NCBI RefSeq assembly: GCF_016735685.1
Contig: NZ_JAERRA010000001.1
Span: 868,001-932,000 of the forward strand
Origin: Piscinibacter lacus
GTDB lineage: Bacteria > Pseudomonadota > Gammaproteobacteria > Burkholderiales > Burkholderiaceae_C
Reading direction: 5' to 3'
DNA length: 64,000 bases
The position numbers were made by a program, and so were the translations under genes. Of this stretch, positions 27,935 to 36,612 are shown piece by piece (the stretch's first letter is position 1; every line of letters begins with the position of its first letter). The notes below the pieces were generated by a model that did no database searches, was not told where the DNA came from, and saw only the letters and a list, made by a program, of their open reading frames with translations.

Positions 27935-29152
27935 ATGTCGGCGGACTTGGTCGTCGCCCGGCCCGAGGGTCTGTACTGCCCGCCGGGTGATTTCTACATC
28001 GACCCCTGGCGGCCGGTCGACCGCGCCGTCATCACCCACGGCCACGCCGACCATGCCCGGCCCGGCCATGCGCACTACCTGGCCGCGGCCGAGGGCGAGG
28101 GCGTGCTGCGCGCGCGCCTGGGCGACATCACCCTCCAGACCCTGGACTGGGGCGAGGCGGTGGAGCACCGCGGTGTGCGCCTCAGCCTGCATCCGGCCGG
28201 CCATGTGCTGGGCTCGGCCCAGTTGCGGCTGGAACATGCCGGCCGGGTCTGGGTGGCTTCGGGCGACTACAAGTTCGCGCCCGAGGATACGCCCGACCCG
28301 ACCTGCGCGCCCTTCGAGCCGCTGCGCTGCGACTGCTTCATCACCGAATCGACCTTCGGCCTGCCCATCTACCGCTGGCGGCCGCAGCGCGAGGTGTTTG
28401 CCGAGATCAACACCTGGTGGGCCGCCAATGCCGCGGCCGACCGGCCCAGCCTGCTGCTGGCCTACAGCTTCGGCAAGGCGCAGCGCCTGCTGGCCGGGGT
28501 GGATGCGAGCCTGGGGCCCATCCTGGTTCACCCGGCGGTGGAGGCGCTCAACCGCGTCTACCGCGCCGCCGGCGTCGCCCTGCCGACGACCCGGCTGGTC
28601 AGCGAGTTCAAGGATGCCGCCGCCACGCGCCGCGCCCTGGTGCTGGCGCCGCCGGCCGTGCTGGGCAGCGTCTGGGCGCGGCGTTTCGCGGGGGGCAGCG
28701 AGGCCTTCGCCAGCGGCTGGATGCTGCTGCGCGGCGCCCGTCGCCGCCGCGGCCTGGACCGCGGCTTCGTGCTGAGCGACCACGCCGACTGGCCCGGCCT
28801 GCTGCGCGCCATCGGCGCGACCGGGGCCGAGCGCGTCATCGTCACCCACGGCGATGCCGCGGTCATGGTGCGCTGGCTGCAGGACCAGGGCCTGGACGCC
28901 GGGGCCTTCCAGACCGAGTACGGCGACGAGGCCGCGGCCGATGCCCCGCTGGCCGATGCGCCCTTGGCCGATGCGCCCTTGGCAGAGCCACCCTCGACCG
29001 ATGCCCCGCCCGCCGAGGCGCCGGCCGGGGAATCCGCCGACGCCCAGGCCGGGCAGCCCGCTGCCGATCAGGCTGGCGGCTCGACGGGCAGCGGCTCCGG
29101 TACGGGCGGCCGCTCCGGCGGCCGCGTGCCGCGCCGCGATTCATCGACCTGA
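27935..29152 (+). CDS. Ligase-associated DNA exonuclease (metallo-beta-lactamase/beta-CASP fold)
   Basis: This is a 405-residue hydrolase. The metal motif H35-G-H37-A-D39-H40, 'HPAGHVLGSAQ' and 'SGDYK' identify the metallo-beta-lactamase core; 'ESTFGLPIYRW', 'SDHADW' and 'VTHGD' match the ligase-associated exonuclease subgroup, known from a four-gene DNA-repair cluster with ATP-dependent ligase, Lhr-type helicase and a phosphoesterase. After about residue 330 the tail is a low-complexity region of ADAPL-like pentads followed by a Gly/Ser-rich end. The last 85 bp overlap the convergent PCuAC-like gene. Confidence 0.88.
   Translation: MSADLVVARPEGLYCPPGDFYIDPWRPVDRAVITHGHADHARPGHAHYLAAAEGEGVLRARLGDITLQTLDWGEAVEHRGVRLSLHPAGHVLGSAQLRLEHAGRVWVASGDYKFAPEDTPDPTCAPFEPLRCDCFITESTFGLPIYRWRPQREVFAEINTWWAANAAADRPSLLLAYSFGKAQRLLAGVDASLGPILVHPAVEALNRVYRAAGVALPTTRLVSEFKDAAATRRALVLAPPAVLGSVWARRFAGGSEAFASGWMLLRGARRRRGLDRGFVLSDHADWPGLLRAIGATGAERVIVTHGDAAVMVRWLQDQGLDAGAFQTEYGDEAAADAPLADAPLADAPLAEPPSTDAPPAEAPAGESADAQAGQPAADQAGGSTGSGSGTGGRSGGRVPRRDSST
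28937..29026 (+). repeat. 15-bp tandem repeats inside the exonuclease gene
   Basis: Six in-frame 15-bp units encode ADAPL, ADAPL, ADAPL, AEPPS, TDAPP and AEAPA. Units two and three (28952-28966 and 28967-28981) are identical, which indicates recent expansion. They form a flexible acidic, proline-rich tail. Confidence 0.85.
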
Positions 29153-29616
29153 AAGACGACGCTGTGCGTGCCCGCCCGTTCGAAGACCAGGCGCATCGGC
29201 CGCCGCTCGCGGCGCCGGAGCGGGCGGTCCAGCTCGAAGAGCGCGATGTGCACGCCATCGGGCCGCATCGTCAGCACCTCGCCGGCCGGCAGCGGCAGGC
29301 CGGTGTCGAGCGGCCAGAGGCCGGCCACGCCTTCGAGCAGGCCGGGACCGCGCAGCTCGACCCGGCGGGCCCAGTCGCATTGCAGCTCCAGCAGGCGGTC
29401 GTCGCGCGGGCCCAGGCCGATCAGTTGCAGGCAGGCGACCGCGCCCCCCGGCACGCTGCGCATCCAGGCGTCGGCCATCTGCACCGCGCTGCGTTCGCGG
29501 GGCAGCACGGCGGCCGGCTGCGCACGCAGCGCGCCGCCGCCCAGCAGCAGGCCCAGGCCCAGCAGATGACGCAGCAGGGGGCGGCGGGCAGGGCAGGGGG
29601 GCAGGGCGCGGGGCAT
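29068..29616 (-). CDS. PCu(A)C-like periplasmic protein with degenerate copper site
   Basis: This is a 182-residue exported protein with a signal peptide (about 12-32, 'LLGLGLLLGGGALRAQ') and a copper-chaperone PCuAC-type beta-barrel: 'MADAWMRSVPGG', 'RRVELRG', 'LPLPAGEVLTMRPDGVHIAL', 'LVFERAGTHSVVFQV'. The family normally binds copper through a histidine after 'EL', a methionine about 10 residues on, and H-x-M near 'GxHxML'. Here these positions read R89, A98, H123 and A125, so only one ligand remains. A Pro/Arg tail overlaps the exonuclease gene. It is divergent from the ligase gene and lacks a clear ribosome site. Confidence 0.75.
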   Translation of the reverse strand: MPRALPPCPARRPLLRHLLGLGLLLGGGALRAQPAAVLPRERSAVQMADAWMRSVPGGAVACLQLIGLGPRDDRLLELQCDWARRVELRGPGLLEGVAGLWPLDTGLPLPAGEVLTMRPDGVHIALFELDRPLRRRERRPMRLVFERAGTHSVVFQVDESRRGTRPPERPPVPEPLPVEPPA

Positions 29617-29682
29617 GGTGAAGGGCAGGTTCGGGACAGCGGGCCGCCGCAGTCTAGGCAAGCCTGAAGACGGCCGCGTGCC

Positions 29683-31485
29683 ATGCAAGCCTTCAGCAGG
29701 CTCTATGCCCAGCTTGACGGACAGACGGCCAGCCGCGCCAAGCTGGCCGCGCTGCAAGCCTATTTCTCGACCGCCGAGCCGCGCGATGCGGCCTGGGCCG
29801 CCTACTTCCTGGCCGGCGGCAAGCCGCGCCAGACGGTGCCGACCGCCCGCCTGCGCGCCCTGGCCTGCCGGCTCGCGGGCCTGCCGGACTGGTTGTTCGA
29901 GGCCTGCTACCAGGCGGTGGGCGACCTGGCCGAAACCCTGGCCCACATCCTGCCGCCGCCGCTGCGGCAGGACGACACGCCCCTGGCCGACTGGGTCGAG
30001 CAGCGCCTGCTGCCCCTGCGCGGCGCCGCGCCCGAGTTGCAGGACGCCGCGCTGCAAGCGGCCTTCGAATCCCTGCCGGCCGAGGGCCGCTTCCTGCTCG
30101 TCAAGCTGATCGGCGGCGGCTTCCGCGTCGGTGTCGGCCGGCAGACGGTGATCCGCGCGCTGGCTGCCCTGGCCGGCCTGCCCGACACCCTGGTCGCCCA
30201 GCGCATGATGGGCTACACCGAGGCCGGCGCGCGCATCGACGCGGCCCGCTACCTGGCCCTGATCGCCCCGCCCGAGGCCGGTGCGCCGGCCGGCGGCCAG
30301 CCCTATCCCTTCTTCCTCGCCCATCCGCTGGAGGCCGGCGGGCCGGTCGAGCCCGAGGCCCTGGCCGAGCGGCTCGGCCCCTGCACGGACTGGCTGGCCG
30401 AGTGGAAGGCCGACGGCATCCGCGCCCAGCTCGTCTGCCGGCCGGCGACCGAGCCGGGCGGGCCGGCGGTCTGGCTGTGGTCGCGCGGCGAGGAACTGGT
30501 CAGCGAGCGCTTCCCCGAGGTGCTGGCCGCCGCCCGCGCGCTGCCGCCGGGCACCGTGCTGGATGGCGAGCTGCTCGTCTGGCCCGGCGCGCCCGAGGCG
30601 GCGCCGGCCAGCTTCGCCGTCCTGCAGACGCGGCTCAACCGCAAGACCCTGCCGCGCAAGCTGCTGGCCGAGGCGCCGGTGCGCTTCTGGGCCTATGACC
30701 TGCTGGAGTCCGAGGGCGTGGACCGCCGCGCCGAGCCGCAGCACCAGCGCCGCGCGCGGCTGCAAGCCCTGCTCGGCCCGGGCGGGCCGGCGGCGGGGGC
30801 CTTTCCGGTCTCGCCGCAGCTTGTCGCGGCCGACTGGCCGGCGCTGGCCCGGCAGCGTGCCGAGGCCCGCGCGCTGGGCTTCGAGGGCCTGATGCTCAAG
30901 CATGCCGCCACGCCCTACGGCGTCGGCCGCCGCAAGCCGGGCGAGGGCCAGGGCGGCTGGTGGAAGTGGAAGCTCGAACCCTACCGGGTCGATGCCGTGC
31001 TGATCCATGCGCAGCGCGGCCATGGCCGTCGCGCCAGCCTCTACACCGACTACGGCTTCGCGGTGTGGAACCGGCCGCCGCGCGATGCGCAGGAGGTCGC
31101 CGAGGTCTGCGCGGCCATTGCCGAGCGCCGCCCGCCGCCGCCGCGCACGCCGCCGGCCCCGGGCGAGCCCGAGCCGCTGCAGCTGCTCTCCTTCGCCAAG
31201 GCCTACTCGGGCCTGAGCGATGCCGAGATCCTGCGGGTGGACCGCGAGATCCGCCGCCACACCGTCGAGAAGTTCGGCCCGGTGCGCAGCGTGGTGCCGA
31301 CCCTGGTCGTCGAGCTGGGCTTCGAGGGCCTGGCGCCCAGCGCCCGCCACCGCAGCGGCATCGCCCTGCGCTTTCCGCGCATGCTGCGGCTGCGCGAGGA
31401 CAAGCCCCTGGCCGAGGCCGACACCCTGGCCCAGCTCCAGGCCCTGCTGCCCGGCGGGGCCAAGCCCGGACCGGCCGGGCGCTGA
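29683..31485 (+). CDS. ATP-dependent DNA ligase
   Basis: This is a 600-residue ligase of the kind found with Lhr-type helicases. It has an N-terminal DNA-binding helical domain (about 1-190), the adenylation motif K242-A-D244-G245 ('EWKADGIRAQL'), 'SRGEELVSERFPE' (motif Ia/III region), 'VLDGELLVW' (motif III), 'EGLMLKH' (motif IV) and 'WWKWKLEPYRVDAVLIHAQ' (motif V). A C-terminal OB domain follows. It is an extra ligase beside the NAD-dependent LigA expected elsewhere. The usual partner exonuclease is upstream but separated by the oppositely oriented PCuAC-like gene. Confidence 0.93.
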   Translation: MQAFSRLYAQLDGQTASRAKLAALQAYFSTAEPRDAAWAAYFLAGGKPRQTVPTARLRALACRLAGLPDWLFEACYQAVGDLAETLAHILPPPLRQDDTPLADWVEQRLLPLRGAAPELQDAALQAAFESLPAEGRFLLVKLIGGGFRVGVGRQTVIRALAALAGLPDTLVAQRMMGYTEAGARIDAARYLALIAPPEAGAPAGGQPYPFFLAHPLEAGGPVEPEALAERLGPCTDWLAEWKADGIRAQLVCRPATEPGGPAVWLWSRGEELVSERFPEVLAAARALPPGTVLDGELLVWPGAPEAAPASFAVLQTRLNRKTLPRKLLAEAPVRFWAYDLLESEGVDRRAEPQHQRRARLQALLGPGGPAAGAFPVSPQLVAADWPALARQRAEARALGFEGLMLKHAATPYGVGRRKPGEGQGGWWKWKLEPYRVDAVLIHAQRGHGRRASLYTDYGFAVWNRPPRDAQEVAEVCAAIAERRPPPPRTPPAPGEPEPLQLLSFAKAYSGLSDAEILRVDREIRRHTVEKFGPVRSVVPTLVVELGFEGLAPSARHRSGIALRFPRMLRLREDKPLAEADTLAQLQALLPGGAKPGPAGR

Positions 31486-31590
31486 GTTGCTGCGTGGTAC
31501 AACCGCGCCGACTTCAAGGGGGCCGCCGCGCGCCGGCCCCCGCGCCAGGCCCCGCTGCGGCCCCATGCCGCACTCGACGAGGCCCCTTCG

Positions 31591-32328
31591 ATGAACGCAC
31601 CCCATCCCTTGATGTCCGACCTGCCCCCCGCGACCGATGACGAGGACGGCGTGCCCGTCTCGCAGCGCATCCGCGAGCGCATCAAGGCCTCGCGCCAGCG
31701 CTTCCATGCCAACGACAACATCGCCGGCTTCATCGAGCCCGGCGAGCTGGAGCGCCTGCTCGACGAGGTGGCCGGCAAGATGAAGGGCGTGCTGGAAAGC
31801 CTGGTGATCGACACCGAGAACGACCACAACACCCAGGACACCGCGCGCCGCGTGGCCAAGATGTACCTGGGCGAGGTCTTCCGTGGTCGCTACGTGGCGC
31901 AGCCGCCGGTGACCGAGTTCCCGAACGTCGAGCACCTCAACGAGCTGATGATCGTCGGCCCGATCACCGTGCGCAGCGCATGCAGCCACCACTTCTGTCC
32001 CATCATGGGCCGGGTCTGGATCGGCGTGATGCCCAACGAGCACTCGGACCTGATCGGCCTGTCCAAGTACGCCCGCCTGGCGGAATGGATCATGAGCCGG
32101 CCGCAGATCCAGGAAGAGGCTGTCACCCAGGTGGCCGACCTGCTGCAAGACAAGATCAATCCCGACGGCCTCGCCATCGTGATGGAGGCCGACCACTTCT
32201 GCATGCAGTGGCGCGGCGTGAAGGACATGGATTCCAAGATGATCAACAGCGTGATGCGCGGCAGCTTCCTGAAGGACGCCAACCTGCGGCGCGAATTCCT
32301 CTCGCTCGTCAACCACAAGAAGGCCTGA
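31591..32328 (+). CDS. folE: GTP cyclohydrolase I
   Basis: FolE converts GTP to 7,8-dihydroneopterin triphosphate, the first step of folate synthesis. The 245-residue protein carries the zinc ligands C131 and H134 in 'SACSHHFCPI' and C204 in 'DHFCMQWRGV', with 'DNTQDT'-like and 'GLSKYARLAEW' segments typical of the family. About 40 residues of variable N-terminus precede the core. A single base separates its stop from the BLUF gene, so the two are almost certainly one transcript. Confidence 0.95.
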   Translation: MNAPHPLMSDLPPATDDEDGVPVSQRIRERIKASRQRFHANDNIAGFIEPGELERLLDEVAGKMKGVLESLVIDTENDHNTQDTARRVAKMYLGEVFRGRYVAQPPVTEFPNVEHLNELMIVGPITVRSACSHHFCPIMGRVWIGVMPNEHSDLIGLSKYARLAEWIMSRPQIQEEAVTQVADLLQDKINPDGLAIVMEADHFCMQWRGVKDMDSKMINSVMRGSFLKDANLRREFLSLVNHKKA

Positions 32329-32329
32329 G

Positions 32330-32758
32330 ATGCTGGTACGTCTGCTCTACGCCAGCCGGGCGAGCGAGCCGGTCACGCAAGCCACGGTCGACGCCATCCT
32401 GGCCCAGTCGCGCGTGCACAACCCCTCGCTGGGCATCACCGGCATCCTGTGCTGGGGCGGCGACATCTTCATGCAGGTGCTCGAAGGCGGCCGCGGCACG
32501 GTCAACACCCTCTACAACACGATTGCCAGCGACCCGCGCCATGTCCGCGTCGAGGTGCTGCACTACGAGGAAGTGTCGGAGCGCCGCTTCGCCGGCTGGA
32601 CCATGGGCCAGGTCAACCTGGCCAAGATCAACCCGTCCATCCTGCTGAAGTACAGCGAGAAGCCGCAGCTCGATCCCTACAGCGTCTCGGGCAAGGTCTC
32701 GATGGCCTTGCTGGAAGAGCTGATCGCTACCGCGTCCATCATCGGGCGAGCGGGCTGA
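32330..32758 (+). CDS. BLUF-domain blue-light photoreceptor
   Basis: This is a 142-residue protein made of a single BLUF domain plus a short C-terminal helix. The flavin-photocycle residues are in place: Y7 ('LLYASR'), N31 ('HNPSLGITGIL'), Q49 ('MQVLEG'), and W90/M92 ('GWTMG'). Such short BLUF proteins bind FAD non-covalently and signal through protein partners. No output domain is present. It starts 1 bp after folE, which suggests co-expression with pterin synthesis. A perfect 24-bp palindrome follows 47 bp after its stop. Confidence 0.93.
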   Translation: MLVRLLYASRASEPVTQATVDAILAQSRVHNPSLGITGILCWGGDIFMQVLEGGRGTVNTLYNTIASDPRHVRVEVLHYEEVSERRFAGWTMGQVNLAKINPSILLKYSEKPQLDPYSVSGKVSMALLEELIATASIIGRAG

Positions 32759-33000
32759 GTCGGGACACGGGTGGCGGCCTGCGCCGCCGTCCGTGCCTGA
32801 CGAAGCGCCCGGCCTTGCAAGGCCGGGCGTGGGGCAAGGCTGGCAAGCACAGTCGCCCGGCGTCTCTTCCGCGCATCGCCCCCCGTGCGATTGCAGATTT
32901 TCTGGAGGCGGCTCACGCCCCGAGCCCCTAGAGTCCCGGCGCCCGCCGGCCTGCTTCCTCCGGAAGCCTCAGGCCCTGCGACCGACCCGGAGACCTTTCG
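32759..33000. other. 242-bp intergenic region between the BLUF and TonB-receptor genes
   Basis: No gene is seen here. It contains a GC-rich hairpin just after the BLUF stop (GGCGGC with GCCGCC near 32773-32788) and the palindrome at 32806-32829. A GGAG ribosome site lies about 10 bases before the receptor ATG. No Fur box, cobalamin riboswitch or convincing promoter pair could be recognised by eye. Confidence 0.5.
32806..32829. repeat. Perfect 24-bp palindrome
   Basis: The sequence is self-complementary over all 24 bases, with two CGCCCGGCCTTG arms meeting without a spacer. It may act as a terminator-like hairpin for folE-BLUF, but no T tract follows on either strand, so an operator or repeat function is equally possible. 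Confidence 0.75.
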
Positions 33001-35166
33001 ATGCGTGCCCACCTTGCTTTCGTCCGCCAGCCCGTCGCGCTGGCCGTCACCCTGTTCGCAGCGAGCCTCCAGGCCCAGACCGCCGAACCCGCGGCCGATC
33101 TGGCCACGGTGGTCATCAGCGGCAAGGGCTTCGAGCAGCGTGCCTTCGACACGCCCTACTCGGTCGACATCGTCGATGCCGAGACGCTGAAGAAGGGCGG
33201 CCTGCTGCTCAATCTGTCCGAGACCCTGGCCCGCGTGCCCGGCCTGACGGTGGCCAACCGCAGCAACTATGCGCAGGACTTGCAGATCAACTCGCGCGGC
33301 TTCGGCGCGCGCTCCAGCTTCGGCGTGCGCGGCATCCGCCTGTACACCGATGGCATCCCGGCCTCGATGCCCGACGGCTCGGGCCAGGTCTCGCACTTCG
33401 ATCTCGCCGGCGCGCAGCGTATCGAGGTGCTGCGCGGCCCCTTCAGCGCCCTCTACGGCAACAGCTCGGGCGGCGTGATCTCGCTGTTCAGCGCGCCGGT
33501 GCGCGAGCGCTACCTCCAGCTTGACGGCGATGTCGGCGACGACGGCGTGCGCCAGGTCCGCGCGACCCTTCAGACCCCGCTGTCGGACACGCCGGGCCGC
33601 GGCTTCGACCTGCGCGCCAGCGTGTCGAAGTTCGAGACCGACGGCTTCCGCCCGCAGAGCGAGGCCGAGCGCACCCTGGGCAACATCCGCCTGGGCTGGA
33701 CCGGCGCGCAGGACACCGTGGTCGTGCAGCTCAACCATGTCGACCAGCCGGCCGACGACCCGCTGGGCCTCACCCGCGCGGCCTTCGATGCCAACCCCTA
33801 CCAGACGGCCACCATCGCCCTGCCGCAGGACGCGCCCGGCCAGCCCAGCCGCTTCAACACCCGCAAGACGGTCGAGCAGACCCAGATCGGCGCGAGCTGG
33901 CGCCACCGTTTCGAGGCCGCCGGCCCCCTGAAGGAAAGCGCCGTCACCGCCTACACCGGCACGCGCGAGGTGCGGCAGTTCCAGTCCATCCCCACGGGGG
34001 CCCAGGCCGCGGCCACCAGCCCCGGCGGCGTGATCGATTTCGAGCGCGACTACTTTGGCCTCGATGCCCGCCTGGCCTTCCGCTGGACGCTGGCCGGCGA
34101 GCGCCGCGCCAGCCTGGTCGTCGGTGCCGCGCACGAGGAGGCCGAGGACGACCGTCGCGGCTTCCGCAACTTCATCGGCACCGGCGGCACCCAGCAGCTC
34201 GGCGTGCTGGGCGAATTGCGCCGCGACGAGACCAACCGCGTCACCACCACCGATGTCTATGCCCAGGGCGAGCTGGACCTGAGCGAGCGCTGGACGGCCA
34301 CCCTCGGCCTGCGCAGCGGCGAGGTCGATTTCCGCTCGCGCGACCGCTTCATCGTGATGGGCAACGGCGACGACTCGGGCTCGACGAGCGATCGTTACAC
34401 CAACCCGGTGGCGGCCCTGCAGTTCCGAGCCACGCCCACGCTCAACCTCTACCTCAGCGCCGGCCAGGGCTTCGAGTCGCCGACGCTCAATGAGCTGGCC
34501 TACCGCAGCACCGGCAGCGGCCTCAACAGCGAGTTGAAGGCGCAGGAGAGCACCCAGGTCGAGCTGGGCGCCAAGTGGCGGCCGGCCGGCACCGGCCTGA
34601 GCGTGGATGCCGCGATCTTCTCGGCCAAGACCGAGAACGAGATCGGCGTGCTCAGCAACACCGGCGGCCGCTCGGTCTTCCAGAACGTTGGCGACACCAC
34701 CCGCCGCGGCGCCGAGATCGCCGCCGGCTGGCAGATCAACCGCGAGCTGCGCAGCACCCTGGCCCTGACCTGGCTGCATGCCACCTACGACGACAGCGTC
34801 GGCAGCGTGGTGGCCGGCAACCGCATCGCCGGCACCTCGCCGCGCAGCGCCTTTGCCGAGCTGGCCTGGCGGCCCCTGGCCAGCGAGCGCACGGAGCTCG
34901 CCACCGAAGTCCAGTTCCGCGATAAGGTGGCGGTGAACGATGCGAACAGCGACTTCGCCGGCGCCTGGTCGACCGTGGCCGTGCGGGCGCAGCACACCAT
35001 CCCGCTGGCCGGCCGCAGCCGCATCGAACTGCTGGCCCGGGTGGACAACCTGTTCGGCCGCGAGTACGCCGGCAGCGTGATCGTCAACGAGGGCAACAGC
35101 CGCTTCTTCGAGCCGGGCGCCCCGCGCAGCTGGCTGCTGTCGGCCAAGTGGCGGCACGCCTTCTGA
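33001..35166 (+). CDS. TonB-dependent outer-membrane receptor
   Basis: This is a 721-residue receptor with a signal peptide (about 1-26), an N-terminal plug domain ('ETLARVPGLTVANRS', 'INSRGFGARSSFGVRGIRLYTDGIPASMPDG', 'IEVLRGPFSALYGNSSGG') and a 22-strand barrel ending in an aromatic residue ('KWRHAF'). It would import a siderophore, heme, vitamin or metal complex using TonB energy. The plug resembles FecA/FhuE-type siderophore receptors, but the ligand cannot be assigned. No regulator or transporter genes are adjacent. Confidence 0.93.
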   Translation: MRAHLAFVRQPVALAVTLFAASLQAQTAEPAADLATVVISGKGFEQRAFDTPYSVDIVDAETLKKGGLLLNLSETLARVPGLTVANRSNYAQDLQINSRGFGARSSFGVRGIRLYTDGIPASMPDGSGQVSHFDLAGAQRIEVLRGPFSALYGNSSGGVISLFSAPVRERYLQLDGDVGDDGVRQVRATLQTPLSDTPGRGFDLRASVSKFETDGFRPQSEAERTLGNIRLGWTGAQDTVVVQLNHVDQPADDPLGLTRAAFDANPYQTATIALPQDAPGQPSRFNTRKTVEQTQIGASWRHRFEAAGPLKESAVTAYTGTREVRQFQSIPTGAQAAATSPGGVIDFERDYFGLDARLAFRWTLAGERRASLVVGAAHEEAEDDRRGFRNFIGTGGTQQLGVLGELRRDETNRVTTTDVYAQGELDLSERWTATLGLRSGEVDFRSRDRFIVMGNGDDSGSTSDRYTNPVAALQFRATPTLNLYLSAGQGFESPTLNELAYRSTGSGLNSELKAQESTQVELGAKWRPAGTGLSVDAAIFSAKTENEIGVLSNTGGRSVFQNVGDTTRRGAEIAAGWQINRELRSTLALTWLHATYDDSVGSVVAGNRIAGTSPRSAFAELAWRPLASERTELATEVQFRDKVAVNDANSDFAGAWSTVAVRAQHTIPLAGRSRIELLARVDNLFGREYAGSVIVNEGNSRFFEPGAPRSWLLSAKWRHAF

Positions 35167-35176
35167 GCCCCGGGCC

Positions 35177-36007
35177 ATGAGCGCGGGCTTCGACGGCCCG
35201 CTGCTCGGGGTCGACTTCAGCAGCGCGCCCAGCCGCCGCAAGCCCATCACCGTCGCCCACGGCCGCCGGGCCGGCGCGGTGCTGCGGCTCGATCGCCTGG
35301 AAGCCCTGCCGACGCTGGACGATTTCGAGGCCCTGCTGGCCCGGCCCGGCCCCTGGCTGGGCGGCTTCGACCTGCCCTTCGGCCTGCCGCGCGAACTGGT
35401 CGACAGCCTGGGCTGGCCGCAGGACTGGCCTGCGCTGATCACCCACTACGCGGGGATGGAGCGCGCGGCGCTCCGCGAGGTCTTCAAGGCCTGGTGCGAT
35501 GCGCGCCCGGCGGGCGGCAAGTTCGCCCACCGCGCCTGCGACCGGCCGGCCGGCTCCAGCCCCTCGATGAAATGGGTCAACCCGCCGGTGGCCTGGATGC
35601 TGCACGCCGGCGCGCCGCGCCTGCTGGCCGCCGGCCTGAGTCTGCCGGGCCTGTGCGAAGGGCCGGGCCGCGACCCGCAGCGTCTGGCCCTGGAGGCTTA
35701 TCCCGGCCTGCTGGCCCGCGAGCTGATCGGCACGCGCAGCTACAAGAGCGACGACGCAGCCCGCCAGACGCCCGAGCGCCTGATCGCCCGCAAGGACCTG
35801 GTCGATGCCCTGGAGCAGGGCCGCAGCCGCCTCGGCCTGCGGCTCAAGCTGAGCCCGGCCCAGGCCGAGGCCCTGGTGGCCGATGCCAGCGGCGACCGGC
35901 TCGATGCCGTGCTCTGCCTGGTGCAGGCGGCCTGGGCGACCGGGCAGCCCCGCCATGGCTGGCCGGAAGCGGTGGACCCGCTGGAGGGCTGGATCCTGAC
36001 GGCCTGA
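35177..36007 (+). CDS. DUF429 family protein (predicted RNase H-like nuclease)
   Basis: This is a 276-residue cytoplasmic protein. An N-terminal 'LGVDFSSAPS' begins the RNase H-like fold, 'GGFDLPFGLP' supplies a second acidic strand, and 'SGDRLDAVLCLVQAAW' near the C-terminus holds the DxxDA motif characteristic of DUF429. The family is predicted to be nucleases on fold grounds; no activity has been assigned here. It is 10 bp after the TonB receptor, so probably co-transcribed. Confidence 0.85.
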   Translation: MSAGFDGPLLGVDFSSAPSRRKPITVAHGRRAGAVLRLDRLEALPTLDDFEALLARPGPWLGGFDLPFGLPRELVDSLGWPQDWPALITHYAGMERAALREVFKAWCDARPAGGKFAHRACDRPAGSSPSMKWVNPPVAWMLHAGAPRLLAAGLSLPGLCEGPGRDPQRLALEAYPGLLARELIGTRSYKSDDAARQTPERLIARKDLVDALEQGRSRLGLRLKLSPAQAEALVADASGDRLDAVLCLVQAAWATGQPRHGWPEAVDPLEGWILTA

Positions 36008-36017
36008 GCCGGCGGCT

Positions 36018-36596
36018 TCAGGTCTCCGGGTCCGCGGGATCGGCCGGACCGGTGCTTGCGCTGGCCGGATCGGCACCCGCAGCTTGCGGCCGGTCCTTGC
36101 GCGGCCGCACCACGGCCGGCACGCCGACCGCGATCGACCAGGGCGGCACGTCCTTCACCACCACGGCATTCGCGCCGATCAGGCTGTGGTCGCCCACGGT
36201 GATGCGGCCCAGCAGCACCGCGCCGGTGCCGATGTCGACATGGTCGCCGATGACCGGCGCACAGGGCTCGTCCACCCGGGCCAGACCGACCACCACGCCG
36301 TTGCGGATGCGGCAGTGCGCGCCGAACTTGGCGTAGCCGCTGATGACGATGCCGCCGCTGTGGTCGATGACGAAGCCGGGGCCGATCTCGGCCTCGCAGG
36401 GCAGCTCGATGCCGGTCAGCACCTGCACCAGCTTGAACAGCAGCTTGTAGACCAGGGACAGCGGCTTGCGCAGCCAGGGCGAGCGCACGGTGTAGCGCCA
36501 GCGTCCGAAGCGGTAGACCGCCAGGGCCCAGAAGCCCTGGGCGCCCCAGTCGCCCCGGTGGGCGCGCAGGTCGGCGCGGAGATGGTCGAAGGTCAT
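36018..36596 (-). CDS. Serine acetyltransferase-like hexapeptide-repeat acetyltransferase
   Basis: This is a 192-residue left-handed beta-helix acetyltransferase. The N-terminal 'FWALAVYRFGRWRY' and hexapeptide run 'GFVIDHSGGIVISGYAKFGAHCRIRNGVVVG ... VIGDHVDIGTGAVLLG' resemble CysE/WcaB proteins encoded in polysaccharide loci. It may acetylate a sugar rather than serine, because the CysE N-terminal domain is reduced. A disordered Ala/Pro tail ends the protein. It lies 16 bp downstream of the glycosyltransferase gene on the same strand. Confidence 0.83.
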   Translation of the reverse strand: MTFDHLRADLRAHRGDWGAQGFWALAVYRFGRWRYTVRSPWLRKPLSLVYKLLFKLVQVLTGIELPCEAEIGPGFVIDHSGGIVISGYAKFGAHCRIRNGVVVGLARVDEPCAPVIGDHVDIGTGAVLLGRITVGDHSLIGANAVVVKDVPPWSIAVGVPAVVRPRKDRPQAAGADPASASTGPADPADPET

Positions 36597-36612
36597 GGCG
36601 CGGCTTCCGGTC

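Noticed and set aside
32759..33000. Fur box or cobalamin riboswitch controlling the TonB receptor
   Set aside because: No GATAATGATAATCATTATC-like site or B12-box could be recognised in the GC-rich leader.
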